From: Clostridiales bacterium
GTDB lineage: Bacteria; Bacillota; Clostridia; Lachnospirales; Lachnospiraceae
Length of the DNA: 64,000 nucleotides
NCBI GenBank assembly: GCA_019424245.1
Contig: JAHYZV010000006.1
Span: forward strand, 62,001-126,000
Reading direction: 5' to 3'
A program made the translations under genes and the position numbers. Shown piece after piece: positions 52,655 through 62,863 of the stretch. Under the pieces are notes generated by a model, which made no database searches, had not been told where the DNA came from, and saw nothing but the letters and a program-made list of their open reading frames with translations. Numbering within the stretch: the first letter of the stretch is position 1; every line of letters starts with the position of its first letter.

Positions 52655-55117
52655 CTATATATCCTGTTCCGTCCAGAAATCCTTAATACATTTATAAGCA
52701 TTACCCAGACTGACTGGAAATATCCTGTTCCACTCCCTAGGATACATACGCTCATATTCACCAGTCATGAATCTGTCATCCAGAAGTGCAATAACGCCCT
52801 TATCCGTATCCGTCCTTATAACCCTTCCTGCTGCCTGAAGCACCTTATTCATTCCCGGAATAACATAAGCATACGAATATCCATTTTTGCCAAATTCATC
52901 AAAATAATCCCTTAAAATGTTGCGCTCCCTGCACACCATCGGAATCCCCGTTCCGACAATGACAGCTCCAATAAGGCTCTCATCCTTTAAGTCAATGCCT
53001 TCGGAAAATATTCCTCCAAGCACACAGAAGCCTGCAAGCGAAGCCCCTTCTGGAAGTTCCTCGTAAAATGCTGATAAGAATTTTTCCTTGTCAGCCTCCT
53101 TCATAAACCTTCCCTGCACAAGCACATTTACACAGCTTTCTGGTAAAAATGTATCTTCTCCACCACATTCGACCACATTAACACCATTTTCCCACCTGAA
53201 GCACTCAAGAACACTCTCCATGTAAGAATATGACGGATAGAACACCATATATCTGCCGCTTCTGCCAGAAATCATATGCATAATATAATCATGTACCTTG
53301 GCATATTCCCTTGCATTTCTTCTTGTATAACGGCTTGTCACATCAGTAGCCACGACAATTCTCTTATTATCAGGTTCAAAAGAAGAGTGTGCATACACCG
53401 CTCTTTCTGATACATCACCTGAAAGCATTTCCTTAAAATAATTAACCGGAAGCAGCGTTGCCGAGAAGAACACCGTGCTTCTGCCCTGTGAAAGTCTCTC
53501 ACTTATGTTGCCAGACGGGTCAACACAGTACAGATGTACAAGAAAGTTTCCATCATTATCATGCTCATTATAATAGACATATTTTTCATCAGCACAGTCA
53601 TACATATTAAGAAAATGTCTCACTGCAAAGAAAAACTCGAGCAGCTCGTTAGTCACAGGCTCACCCTTATGCCTTTCCATAAACTTCTGCATAAGTCCCA
53701 TGACACGCTCAAGGCTGGCTGGAAATGTTCCAAGACCACTCACAACCATGAATGTATCGCACTGTCTTTTATATTCGAGCAACTGCTTGTTACATCTGTC
53801 AAGTGCGCCTGCAAGCCGTTTGTCCATCTCTTTGACAAGCTTCTTAGCCGCAAGAAAATCTTCTTTTTTCAACACTGCGCTGTACATTTCTCTTGCTCTG
53901 TCCACAAGGTTATGTGCTTCATCCACAAGAAACACATAATCACCCTTCGCACCATTGCCAAAATACCTCTTAAGCGACGCATCCGGGTCAAATACATAAT
54001 TATAATCACATATAATTCCATCACACCAGTACGAAACATCAAGCGACATCTCAAACGGGCAGACATTATGTCTGTTGGCATATTCCATGACATTATCTCT
54101 TCCGATAACCATCTGGCTCGTTATAATGTCGTACACAGCATCATTAATCCTGTCAAAATGCCCCTTGGCATAAGGACATGCCACGGGGTTGCAGTTGCGC
54201 TCATCAAGTGGACATATTTTGTCCTTCGCTGTAAGAGTAACAGTTCTCATATGAAGCCCGTTATCTCTTAATATAGCATAAGTATCCTCCGCAACAGTTC
54301 TCGTTATTGTCTTTGACGTCAGGTAAAATATCTTGTCTGACATCTGCTGTCCTAATGCCTGCACAGCCGGGAACACAGTAGACAACGTCTTTCCGACACC
54401 TGTAGGTGCCTGAATATATAGATTGGTATTATCTTCAATAGCCCTGTATACACTCACGCACAGATTCTTCTGCCCCTCCCTGTATTCATAAGGGAACTTA
54501 AGTTCTCTGATTGATTCCGTCCTTTTATACCTCTCATCAAATGTATAATCAGTCCATCTCTTAAAGCCTGTAATCAGCTTATTAAACCACTCTTCAATTC
54601 TTTCAAATGTATATTCTTCCAGAAACTTGTTGATTGTCTCAGGCTCAGGAGTAACGTAAGTCATCTGGATTCCAATCTTTGACAGCTTCTTCTGGCTTGC
54701 ATATATATAGCCATATACCAGTGCCTGGGCTTTATGCACATAAACCGGTTCTTTCAGCAGAGAAACATCTGTCTGCATAGTCTTTATCTCATCAATTATT
54801 GCATCGCTCTCCGGCTCTTTATTACCATCCTCGTCATAATTAATATCTGCAATAATACCGTCAGCCCTGCCTTCAACCTGTAATACATACTCAATCCCTA
54901 AGTCAGATACAAGCGGTATCTCAATCTTTAAAGGCACTTCCGCATGATACATAGTTCCCATGCTGTGCTGGATTTTTCTGTGAATCCTTGCCCCCTCCTG
55001 CATGATTTTCACATCATTGCTGCCTGTATTCCTGTTGTCAATATCACCTTCTGCACACATGAATTCCACAAGATTTCTTACAGATATTCGAAAGCAGTTT
55101 CCATTTACAGAGTACAT
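52655..55117 (-). CDS. Nuclease-helicase fusion (PD-(D/E)XK plus XPD/DinG-like helicase)
   Basis: About 820 residues from the ATG at 55117. The N-terminal 200 residues look like a Cas4/RecB-type nuclease: GARIHRKI (His), VEGRADGII (Asp), AIIDEIKTM (Glu-x-Lys) and KAQALVYGYIYA (Gln, Tyr). The helicase has Walker A APTGVGKT, DEAH in LVDEAHNLV, and four Cys (about 302, 309, 314, 353) spaced as an XPD-type iron-sulfur cluster. It probably processes damaged or branched DNA. The 260-residue gene ends 11 bases upstream, so the two are coupled. Confidence 0.88.
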   Translation of the reverse strand: MYSVNGNCFRISVRNLVEFMCAEGDIDNRNTGSNDVKIMQEGARIHRKIQHSMGTMYHAEVPLKIEIPLVSDLGIEYVLQVEGRADGIIADINYDEDGNKEPESDAIIDEIKTMQTDVSLLKEPVYVHKAQALVYGYIYASQKKLSKIGIQMTYVTPEPETINKFLEEYTFERIEEWFNKLITGFKRWTDYTFDERYKRTESIRELKFPYEYREGQKNLCVSVYRAIEDNTNLYIQAPTGVGKTLSTVFPAVQALGQQMSDKIFYLTSKTITRTVAEDTYAILRDNGLHMRTVTLTAKDKICPLDERNCNPVACPYAKGHFDRINDAVYDIITSQMVIGRDNVMEYANRHNVCPFEMSLDVSYWCDGIICDYNYVFDPDASLKRYFGNGAKGDYVFLVDEAHNLVDRAREMYSAVLKKEDFLAAKKLVKEMDKRLAGALDRCNKQLLEYKRQCDTFMVVSGLGTFPASLERVMGLMQKFMERHKGEPVTNELLEFFFAVRHFLNMYDCADEKYVYYNEHDNDGNFLVHLYCVDPSGNISERLSQGRSTVFFSATLLPVNYFKEMLSGDVSERAVYAHSSFEPDNKRIVVATDVTSRYTRRNAREYAKVHDYIMHMISGRSGRYMVFYPSYSYMESVLECFRWENGVNVVECGGEDTFLPESCVNVLVQGRFMKEADKEKFLSAFYEELPEGASLAGFCVLGGIFSEGIDLKDESLIGAVIVGTGIPMVCRERNILRDYFDEFGKNGYSYAYVIPGMNKVLQAAGRVIRTDTDKGVIALLDDRFMTGEYERMYPREWNRIFPVSLGNAYKCIKDFWTEQDI

Positions 55118-55128
55118 ACTATCTCCAT

Positions 55129-55911
55129 TCAATAATGTTCTTCAATATCGTATATATAGGCATTGCCTGTCTTTCCGACTCTTTTAACCTGTTCCATGTA
55201 ATTAAGCATTGCAAGTACACTGGCAGCAGTCTGCCTGTCAATATGCGCTGCATTTGCAAAATCCGCTGAAGTAAAGTTCTTCTCAAGTCCCTCTGGTACA
55301 AACTGCATATAATCCTGTGGACAGTCCAGTTCAACTATCTTTCTTATTCCAACAGGAATGCGGTCATAACGCACACTTCCGCGCTTCTTATCGTAACTCC
55401 AGCCATTAAGAAGCTTATATTCTTCCATATCGATCAGCAGCAATGTAACCTTAAGATTCTGATTCTTTAAAAATGCTTTAATCTTATATAGTTCAAACAT
55501 CGCATCATACATAGAACATCGCTTCGGAGACTTTCTTCTAGAAGTAATGTCCCCTGTTTCCGGCTCAATCCAGCTTAAATACTTCTCATATGGCATTGGA
55601 TATACAACCCTCACCTGATATTCATTCAGGAACACTGACAACTTATCCCTTAACTTGTTAAGCTGCCTCGTCTGAATCTCAATTATCCCATGCTCGTTAT
55701 ATATATCTGCAAAATAACCATCTATTGCAACCTCATGATTATCCTCATCGGGTTCATAATACATTTTTAATACTGCATGCAGTGTCTTTTCCGACAAAGT
55801 ACCTATCCCCTTGTCATTATGGCTCTTACCGATTATCTTCTCTTTCGCCGCGTCAAAAGCCTGACTGTCTATATATTCAACTGGTTCTGCTGCAGATTTC
55901 TTTTTTGACAT
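55129..55911 (-). CDS. Partner protein of the nuclease-helicase (possible nuclease-like fold plus winged helix)
   Basis: 260 residues. The N-terminal part has LSEKTLHAVL, then GYFADIYNEHGIIEIQTRQ, which looks like a degenerate PD-(D/E)XK core (Glu, Asp, then Glu-x-Gln). Residues 210-258 look like a winged helix (FTSADFANAAHIDRQTAASVLAML). I recall similar proteins encoded beside DinG-type helicases, but the assignment is tentative. A palindrome (55935-55949) lies just upstream. Confidence 0.6.
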   Translation of the reverse strand: MSKKKSAAEPVEYIDSQAFDAAKEKIIGKSHNDKGIGTLSEKTLHAVLKMYYEPDEDNHEVAIDGYFADIYNEHGIIEIQTRQLNKLRDKLSVFLNEYQVRVVYPMPYEKYLSWIEPETGDITSRRKSPKRCSMYDAMFELYKIKAFLKNQNLKVTLLLIDMEEYKLLNGWSYDKKRGSVRYDRIPVGIRKIVELDCPQDYMQFVPEGLEKNFTSADFANAAHIDRQTAASVLAMLNYMEQVKRVGKTGNAYIYDIEEHY

Positions 55912-55934
55912 TGTGTACCTCGTATCAGATATAT

Positions 55935-55949
55935 GTTATCATTGATAAC
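55935..55949. promoter_or_regulatory. Palindrome upstream of the nuclease-helicase operon
   Basis: GTTATCA-T-TGATAAC, a perfect 7-1-7 palindrome within the 119-base divergent space. It is a candidate operator for the minus-strand pair or the plus-strand glycosyltransferase. It is not the clostridial LexA box. Confidence 0.45.
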
Positions 55950-56030
55950 AAGTATCTTACGAATACCTAAAAAAATCAAGGCATTTACCGATATAACCTA
56001 TATAAATCCAATTAAGAACAGGAGAAAAAC

Positions 56031-57086
56031 ATGATATCAATAAGCATGTGCATGATTGTAAAAAATGAGCAGGACATTCTTGCAAGGTGTCTTGATTCAT
56101 ACGCAGGAACTTATGATGAATTGATTATTGTAGACACAGGCTCAACTGACAATACTAAAGAAATTGCCGCTCACTACACCGATAAAATATATGACTTTGA
56201 ATGGATAAATGATTTTTCAGCCGCAAGAAATTTTGCATTTTCCAAAGCTGGATGTGACTACATATTCAGTGCTGACGCAGACGAAGTGCTTGATGATACC
56301 AACAACTACGCATTAAGAGAATTGAAACATATGCTTCTTCCAGAGATAGACATTGTTCAGATGTATTATGTCAATGCATCAGAATATAATTCTGTATACA
56401 ATGCACACAAAGAACTCCGCCCGAAGCTTTTCAAAAGGCTCCGTCCATTCACATGGATTTCACCAATACATGAAACAGTACGGCTCACGCCAATCGTATA
56501 TGACAGTGACATTGAAATTCTTCACATGCAGGTGGGCGACCATAGTAAAAGAGACTTTTCAACATATTTCAAAGCATTTGAAAAAGGTATCCACATTGAA
56601 GATTATGTAGTTACCATGCTGTGTAAAGAGCTTCTTATATCCGGTGAAGATTCCGACTTTATTGCTTTCAGGAATATATTTGAAAATGTTCTTTCCAAAG
56701 AAGGCAGAAGCAATGATTTAATGAAAGAAATCAACTGTATTCTTGCTAAGATATATATGGCAGACGGTGACACTGACGCATTCTTTAAGACCACTTTAAA
56801 AGCAGTTGCCGACAATCCTCCTGCTGAAATGTGTCTGATTCTCGGTACATTTTACATGAACCAGACAGACTATGAAGAAGCTGTGTTGTGGCTGTATAAT
56901 GCTGCATTTGAGACAGAGAGCATACTTGATGTGGCAAGCAGCGGAAACAAGCCTTTATCTTTGCTTGGCAGATGCTATGAAGAACTTGCAAAGACTTCAG
57001 ATGACGCATACCTGTGTGCACAGTACAAGGAAATGTCTGACGATTATTACAATCAGGCTGATAACTGGTCGCTTCCAGAAGAATAA
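56031..57086 (+). CDS. Glycosyltransferase family 2 protein
   Basis: 351 residues. SISMCMIVKNEQDILARCLD at the start, LIIVDTGSTDNT and the metal-binding FSADADEVLD are GT-A/GT2 motifs of the SunS-like (TPR-bearing) type. The C-terminal half is helical, possibly TPR-like. Substrate unknown. ACAGGAG before the ATG. Alone on the plus strand. Confidence 0.9.
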   Translation: MISISMCMIVKNEQDILARCLDSYAGTYDELIIVDTGSTDNTKEIAAHYTDKIYDFEWINDFSAARNFAFSKAGCDYIFSADADEVLDDTNNYALRELKHMLLPEIDIVQMYYVNASEYNSVYNAHKELRPKLFKRLRPFTWISPIHETVRLTPIVYDSDIEILHMQVGDHSKRDFSTYFKAFEKGIHIEDYVVTMLCKELLISGEDSDFIAFRNIFENVLSKEGRSNDLMKEINCILAKIYMADGDTDAFFKTTLKAVADNPPAEMCLILGTFYMNQTDYEEAVLWLYNAAFETESILDVASSGNKPLSLLGRCYEELAKTSDDAYLCAQYKEMSDDYYNQADNWSLPEE

Positions 57087-57130
57087 AAAAACCTTAGTGA
57101 AACCGTCAATGATTTCACTAAGGCTTTTTT
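57087..57130. terminator. Bidirectional terminator between convergent genes
   Basis: CCTTAGTGAAA (57092-57102) pairs with TTTCACTAAGG (57113-57123). Plus-strand T run at 57125-57130; on the minus strand the preceding A run gives another T tract. Serves the glycosyltransferase and the cohesin-like gene. Confidence 0.9.
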
Positions 57131-57131
57131 A

Positions 57132-58721
57132 TTATTTATCATCCTCAACATCAAAGAGCTTCAACTCTTCAACATCACTCTTACCTGACTTATCGTCTCC
57201 ATAGGATATCTTATCAGATGATGTATCAAGTTCTTCATAACTGTCATCCTCATCCTCGGCATATCCATCAATTACCTTCTCTGTATATTCATCAAGGTCA
57301 ACACCATCCTTTGACGCCATGTTAAACACCTTCTTCACTTTCGCAAGCTTAGAGCAAAGAACAATAGTAATCACTATAAATACCGCTATTATCAGTCCAA
57401 GTATTAATACTATCATCAGCCAGAATCTGCTGTTTCCTGATGTTTTTCCATTATCAGCCTTAACATCAGCATTAGCAGTGTCAGATTTCACAACAGAATA
57501 CGCCTGAATCGAGCCATCACTTATCCTGTATCTGAACCATCCCTTCTCTCCAAGAGAACTTACTCCATAGAACAGGCAGTACTGTCTGTTAGCGTCCATA
57601 AGTACCTGCACTTCTTTACCATTCATGGTAAACCTTGTAAGTGCATAACCTGCCGGCTTCTCTAACGAGTTCGTTATAGGCAGAACAACATATGTTATCT
57701 CTGGTTCTGCAACAGTATTGTATGGTGAAAATGTTTTCGCAGTCTCATCATAGATGTAGAACCCACCTTTTCCATCTTCACTTTCAAGATACATAAGGAT
57801 AAGACCTGTCTTTATGCCTTTAACCGCATTTATCTTCTGACCATTATAATCGTAGTCAATCTCCTGATATCCATCTGGAATTGTGATTCCTGAATAATCC
57901 CTTACAACAGAATACTTCCTGCCATCTATCGTCACAGTTCCATCATTATTAACCGCCTGTGATGCATCTTCTGTAACAGCTTCTGTCTTTGACTCAGCCT
58001 CTGTTGTTGCTTCCTGACCATCCTCAAGTCTTGTTGTATATATTATATATTTCTTAACTGAACCATCTTCTGCAGTAACAGTAATTGTTGTTGTATTACT
58101 TCCCGGGTCCATTCTTCTACCGCTTATGCTTATCTTGGCAGCACTGTCATTAGCGGCAGCACTTACAACAAGCTCTGTAACATCAGCATCAACAGTTGCA
58201 TTGTATGTTGTCCTGTCTGGTGAAAATGCTGGTGAAAGCGTTCCCGGACTTATCTGCAGGGACTTTAATGTGTTGTCTGAGGAATAGCTGGCTGGAGCTT
58301 TTACATTAACTGATCCTGAAGATGTTGTTAATGACATATAATCTTCATCTGCCGAAGATGTATACGACGTTGATTTATCTACTGATATCGTCGCTGTTCC
58401 CGGATTAATAGTCTTAAAAACAACATCAAATGAAGTTGCATTTGGAGATATTAATCTTCCTGTTCCTCCACCGCCAGCATCAAATCCTTTCACATACTGT
58501 AATATACTTGAATCATAATTTATTCGTAAATCACACAGTTCTATCTTTACATCAGATGATGCTGTTATTGTTATTGTTACCTCATCACCAACATTGGCAC
58601 TGGCAGAACTTATAGAAACATGTGCTGTCTGTGCTGCTTTTACATTAGTCAGACCAGAAAACATTAATATGCTCATCAACATTGCCATTACTAATGCAGT
58701 TATTCTTTTTATGTTATTCAT
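57132..58721 (-). CDS. Secreted membrane-anchored protein with cohesin-like and cadherin-like domains
   Basis: 529 residues from the ATG at 58721 (GGAG six bases upstream). Signal peptide to about residue 30; a cohesin-like domain at about 33-142 (ANVGDEVTITITASS, LRINYDSSILQYVKGF, VVFKTINPGTATISVD); a cadherin-like beta-sandwich at about 150-235; a Glu/Thr linker; an uncharacterised region; one span at about 433-455; and an acidic cytoplasmic tail. Next to it is a dockerin-bearing hydrolase, so it may tether that enzyme to the membrane. Confidence 0.8.
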   Translation of the reverse strand: MNNIKRITALVMAMLMSILMFSGLTNVKAAQTAHVSISSASANVGDEVTITITASSDVKIELCDLRINYDSSILQYVKGFDAGGGGTGRLISPNATSFDVVFKTINPGTATISVDKSTSYTSSADEDYMSLTTSSGSVNVKAPASYSSDNTLKSLQISPGTLSPAFSPDRTTYNATVDADVTELVVSAAANDSAAKISISGRRMDPGSNTTTITVTAEDGSVKKYIIYTTRLEDGQEATTEAESKTEAVTEDASQAVNNDGTVTIDGRKYSVVRDYSGITIPDGYQEIDYDYNGQKINAVKGIKTGLILMYLESEDGKGGFYIYDETAKTFSPYNTVAEPEITYVVLPITNSLEKPAGYALTRFTMNGKEVQVLMDANRQYCLFYGVSSLGEKGWFRYRISDGSIQAYSVVKSDTANADVKADNGKTSGNSRFWLMIVLILGLIIAVFIVITIVLCSKLAKVKKVFNMASKDGVDLDEYTEKVIDGYAEDEDDSYEELDTSSDKISYGDDKSGKSDVEELKLFDVEDDK

Positions 58722-58738
58722 AATATTCTCCAATATAA

Positions 58739-60805
58739 TTACTGTACAATATATCTGATATCAAGAACATGTCTCTTAACATACAACATATCTATACTGC
58801 TGACTGTACCATCATGATTAGCATCAGCGGCTTTATAATAAGCACTTGTAAGAATTCTAATATCAAGAACATGTCTCTTAATATATAACATATCAATACT
58901 TGTTATCTTACCATCTCCGTTAGCATCTCCGTATATAACAACTGCGTATGATGCATACTCATCTCCATCTGAAGTATATACAACAAATCTGTCTCCGGTT
59001 GCTATTATTTCAGATGTTTTCTCTGCTGAATCTGAGCCATATATCTTTCCATAACATCCATTCTTGAATGAAATACTGCTTATAACATCATCAGCTGTGC
59101 TTTCAACCTCAAATCCTGATATAAATCTTCCTTCTTCATCTATATCATAGCTTGTATCAAAGCCATTCTCTTCTGATGGATCAGGGTCTGGAACCGGATC
59201 AGGATCTGGTATTGGATCAGCTTCTTTTCTTACGATATTGATTACATAGTCCTGATTTTCTCCATTCTCTGCTGTAACAGTAACAACTATTCTGTTGTTA
59301 CCTACAGATAATGAGTACTCTCCAAAGCCTTCTACTTCAGCACTATCAGCTAACTTATCACCTGATACATATACACTTGTAACATCATTATCAACAATCA
59401 GATCATATGATGTCGTGTATAATGAAAATGATGGTGTTAATGAATATCCATCAACATACAGATCCTTAAGTCTGTTATTAGGACTTCCATCTCCTGTAGG
59501 AATTGCACATACCTCATCTGGCATATTATCATATACAGGAATTATAAACTTAAATGATGTGTTATTAAGTGTTGTTTCACTATATGCTCTCTTGCTTGTC
59601 TTTGCCTCTGATCTTGGTGCAAAAACATTAGTCATATACTGATGCGAATAATTAACCACATCAAACTTTTCATAATATATAGTATCCTGTCCTTTATTTA
59701 TGTACCATTTGCCAAGATTAATTGCTCCACCTACTACCGCTTTATATCTCGTATTCCAAGGTCTTAATGTACCAGAATCAGATTCCTTTGCATATCTTAA
59801 TCCATTCTGTACAGCAGTATAACCACCTGACGCATATGCATTCTGACTGTAATAATTATAATAGCCTACATATCCGCTTACATTACCTGATATCTGTCTT
59901 CCCGTTCCATTATATCCCTGTTCCTGAATTATTCTCGTAGCAAGATGATATGGGCTAACCTGAGACATTTCTCCTGCTTTCATCAAAAGTGAAGGATAAG
60001 TATAACCGTCAAGATCATGACTTGAACCGTCCATGAACGAACCACTTATTATACTCTCAACTCCACTCATATTCTGAACAGATGAATCATATGACAGTGC
60101 CTCAAACATAAATATATATGTATCATCAAGGAAATTTCTTGGATCAAGTACATACTGTACCAACTCACTTGAAGCCTGTACATATCCACCACTATCAAAA
60201 GAATACCACTCACCGGTTTCCCAGTTATAGCAACCATCTGCTGTAGATTTCCATGAACTTATATTATCCTTATGAACAAGGCTTCTGGTTTTCACATTCT
60301 GCTTCTCAACCATTGTGTTCCAGTCAGTCCCATTATGGTCTGCCACAAACACCCAGTTAGGATATTGCGCATGAAGCTGTCTTAACCCATCCTTATAACT
60401 ATCCGGGAACCCCTGTGAATCAAGGTACTCCTCGAAATCCGCATCCGGCTCATAATCATTTCTCTTATCAACAGTTATGTAACCGCCATATATATAACCT
60501 CTTTCATAACTGCCATTAAGATAAAAGCCTATGCCATACCATGTATCGCCATCATCATCAGTTGTCTCTTCATATATATCAAACTTAAATCCACCGCTTA
60601 CAGTTGTAATAATACTGCTGTTTGTTGTAGGACCTTTTCTGATTCTTAAGCCTGTAACATCATAATTAACATGGCCCTGACCAATGGACTCTTCCGCCTT
60701 AGTATTAAGCACAGAAGTAACCGTAAGGCATGTCAGCACAAGCATACATAACATGACACCAATTGCGGCTATTCTTTTTGCACTACATTTGTATCCTGAT
60801 TTCAT
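58739..60805 (-). CDS. Secreted glucosaminidase with SH3, cadherin-like and dockerin domains
   Basis: 688 residues. Signal peptide (1-37), SH3b-like domain (about 45-112, VTGLRIRKGPTTNSSIITTV), a glucosaminidase-type catalytic region (about 125-430; the ATRIIQEQGYNGTGRQISG segment matches the autolysin pattern), a cadherin-like beta-sandwich (about 465-550), a Pro-Asp linker, and a type-I-like dockerin at the end with two GDGKITSIDMLYIKRHVLD repeats. It cuts peptidoglycan glycan strands, by family. The dockerin could bind the cohesin-like neighbour. Confidence 0.88.
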   Translation of the reverse strand: MKSGYKCSAKRIAAIGVMLCMLVLTCLTVTSVLNTKAEESIGQGHVNYDVTGLRIRKGPTTNSSIITTVSGGFKFDIYEETTDDDGDTWYGIGFYLNGSYERGYIYGGYITVDKRNDYEPDADFEEYLDSQGFPDSYKDGLRQLHAQYPNWVFVADHNGTDWNTMVEKQNVKTRSLVHKDNISSWKSTADGCYNWETGEWYSFDSGGYVQASSELVQYVLDPRNFLDDTYIFMFEALSYDSSVQNMSGVESIISGSFMDGSSHDLDGYTYPSLLMKAGEMSQVSPYHLATRIIQEQGYNGTGRQISGNVSGYVGYYNYYSQNAYASGGYTAVQNGLRYAKESDSGTLRPWNTRYKAVVGGAINLGKWYINKGQDTIYYEKFDVVNYSHQYMTNVFAPRSEAKTSKRAYSETTLNNTSFKFIIPVYDNMPDEVCAIPTGDGSPNNRLKDLYVDGYSLTPSFSLYTTSYDLIVDNDVTSVYVSGDKLADSAEVEGFGEYSLSVGNNRIVVTVTAENGENQDYVINIVRKEADPIPDPDPVPDPDPSEENGFDTSYDIDEEGRFISGFEVESTADDVISSISFKNGCYGKIYGSDSAEKTSEIIATGDRFVVYTSDGDEYASYAVVIYGDANGDGKITSIDMLYIKRHVLDIRILTSAYYKAADANHDGTVSSIDMLYVKRHVLDIRYIVQ

Positions 60806-60838
60806 GTAATCACCTGACTCCTGAATGTATAGTATTAA

Positions 60839-62431
60839 CTAGTTTCTTCCAAATTCTGAAAGCTTTAAGCCCTCATTTCTCTCAAGTACCATATTAACAG
60901 ACCAGCTATTGGCAAATACCAGAAGCGGATTGCCCTTAAGGTCTTTAATCTTCTTCATATCTGATGTACCAACAATTCTGTTCACATCAATTTCCTCAGG
61001 ATTCTCAATCCAGCGGATATGCTCGTATGGAAGCGGCTCAAGTCTGATATCAACACCGTATTCATTCTTAAGACGGTATTCAAGAACTTCAAACTGAAGG
61101 ACACCGACAACTCCCACGATAATCTCTTCCATTCCTGTATTGAACTCCTGGAAAATCTGAATCGCACCTTCCTGTGCAATCTGGTTGATACCCTTAATGA
61201 ACTGTTTTCTCTTCATAGTATCAATCTGTCTTACTCTTGCAAAATGTTCTGGTGCAAATGTAGGTATACCCTCAAATGCAAATTTCTTGTTAGATTTGCA
61301 GATAGTATCACCGATAGAGAATATTCCCGGATCAAATACACCGATAATATCTCCTGCATATGCCTCATCAACAATATGCCTCTCCTCCGCCATCATCTGC
61401 TGAGGCTGGCTGAGTCTTATCTTCTTGCCACCCTGTACATGGTTAGCTTCCATTCCGGCTTCAAACTTACCGGAACATATTCTCATAAAAGCAATTCTGT
61501 CTCTGTGTGCTTTATTCATGTTAGCCTGAATCTTGAATACAAATGCTGAGAAATCCTCGGTAAATGGATCAATAACTCCCTGGTCAGACTTTCTTGGAAG
61601 CGGAGAAGTTGTCATTGATAAGAAATGCTCAAGGAAAGTCTGTACACCAAAGTTAGTAAGTGCTGAACCGAAGAATACCGGTGTAAGGTCACCAGCACTT
61701 ACCATTTCTTGGTCAAACTCTGCACTTGCTCCGTCTAACAGTTCGATATCTTCCTGAAGCTTGTCGTAGAAAGCATCACCAATTCTGTCCTTAAGAACAG
61801 CCTCATCTGATGCGTCAACAATCTCAGTATCAACTTCCTTCTGGCCATTCATGGCTGCCTTGAATAAAGAAACATTTTTCTCTTTACGGTCATATACGCC
61901 CTTGAATTCCTTACCGCAGCCGATAGGCCAGTTAATTGGGCATGTAGCAATTCCAAGTACGCTCTCAATCTCATCAAGAAGCTCGAAAGGATCATTAGCC
62001 TCCCTGTCCATCTTATTAATAAATGTAAATATAGGGATATGTCTCATGACACATACCTTAAAAAGCTTTATAGTCTGTTTCTCAACACCCTTAGAAGCGT
62101 CAATAACCATGACCGCAGAATCTGCTGCCATAAGAGTTCTATAAGTATCCTCGGAGAAATCCTCATGTCCCGGAGTATCAAGGATATTAATACAGTAGCC
62201 TTCGTAGTTAAACTGAAGAACTGAAGAAGTTACCGAAATACCTCTTTCCTTCTCAATCTCCATCCAGTCAGAAACCGCATGCTTGGCAGTCTTCTTCCCC
62301 TTTACAGAACCTGCAAGGTTAATAGCTCCTCCATAAAGCAGGAACTTCTCTGTTAATGTTGTCTTACCAGCATCCGGGTGAGAGATAATGGCAAATGTCC
62401 TTCTTTTCTTAATTTCACTTTCTAAACTCAC
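60839..62431 (-). CDS. prfC: Peptide chain release factor 3
   Basis: 530 residues with a GTG start at 62431 behind AGGAG. G1 SHPDAGKTTLTEK, G2 ERGISVTSSV, G3 DTPGHEDFSEDTYR and G4 NKMD are intact. A GTPase that removes RF1/RF2 from the ribosome after termination. Confidence 0.95.
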   Translation of the reverse strand: MSLESEIKKRRTFAIISHPDAGKTTLTEKFLLYGGAINLAGSVKGKKTAKHAVSDWMEIEKERGISVTSSVLQFNYEGYCINILDTPGHEDFSEDTYRTLMAADSAVMVIDASKGVEKQTIKLFKVCVMRHIPIFTFINKMDREANDPFELLDEIESVLGIATCPINWPIGCGKEFKGVYDRKEKNVSLFKAAMNGQKEVDTEIVDASDEAVLKDRIGDAFYDKLQEDIELLDGASAEFDQEMVSAGDLTPVFFGSALTNFGVQTFLEHFLSMTTSPLPRKSDQGVIDPFTEDFSAFVFKIQANMNKAHRDRIAFMRICSGKFEAGMEANHVQGGKKIRLSQPQQMMAEERHIVDEAYAGDIIGVFDPGIFSIGDTICKSNKKFAFEGIPTFAPEHFARVRQIDTMKRKQFIKGINQIAQEGAIQIFQEFNTGMEEIIVGVVGVLQFEVLEYRLKNEYGVDIRLEPLPYEHIRWIENPEEIDVNRIVGTSDMKKIKDLKGNPLLVFANSWSVNMVLERNEGLKLSEFGRN

Positions 62432-62496
62432 TGTTTTACTCCTTTATAAACATAATACATAAACAATTCATACCCGTTCCGGCATACACATAATAT

Positions 62497-62530
62497 AAGC
62501 CTGTGACGCAGTCTACGGCTTCACAGGCTT
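62497..62530 (-). terminator. Terminator after the 87-residue gene
   Basis: AAGCCTGTGA (62497-62506) pairs with TCACAGGCTT (62521-62530), with partial inner pairing. The T tract beyond is short (ATATTATG). It lies between the small gene and prfC. Confidence 0.55.
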
Positions 62531-62552
62531 ACTCTAATCAATAGTCTTCGAA

Positions 62553-62813
62553 TTATTCACGGTTAAGACCGAACTTGTATGAAACCTCAGACTTGTCATC
62601 AATTCTTCTGAAAATGTTGACTACTCTGTCCATAACCGGTTCGAAATCTTCCTCATTCTCAACCTCAACAGTAACAACCTGTCCGTCTTCCTTAATAACT
62701 GCATCCTTAACAAGTGCTAATGCCTTGATATCTTCCTCAGTCTGGGCAACCTGCTCAGGTGTTGTTAACATCTTTGATTTACTCTTATACTTAACAGCGT
62801 ATGTTCTTGTCAT
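62553..62813 (-). CDS. Small conserved-looking protein of unknown function
   Basis: 86 residues from the ATG at 62813, five bases after GGAGG (a start three bases earlier is too close). Acidic, with alternating beta and helix (VVTVEVENEEDFEPVMDRVV) and no span or Cys. I recognise no family. Own promoter at 62864-62892 and terminator. Confidence 0.65.
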   Translation of the reverse strand: MTRTYAVKYKSKSKMLTTPEQVAQTEEDIKALALVKDAVIKEDGQVVTVEVENEEDFEPVMDRVVNIFRRIDDKSEVSYKFGLNRE

Positions 62814-62863
62814 CATATCCTCCTATTGGCTCTTCGTAGCAATATAATCTCATATGTCATTAT

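Noticed and set aside
55935..55949. LexA/SOS box before the nuclease-helicase
   Set aside because: The palindrome GTTATCATTGATAAC does not match the Gram-positive GAAC-N4-GTTC pattern.
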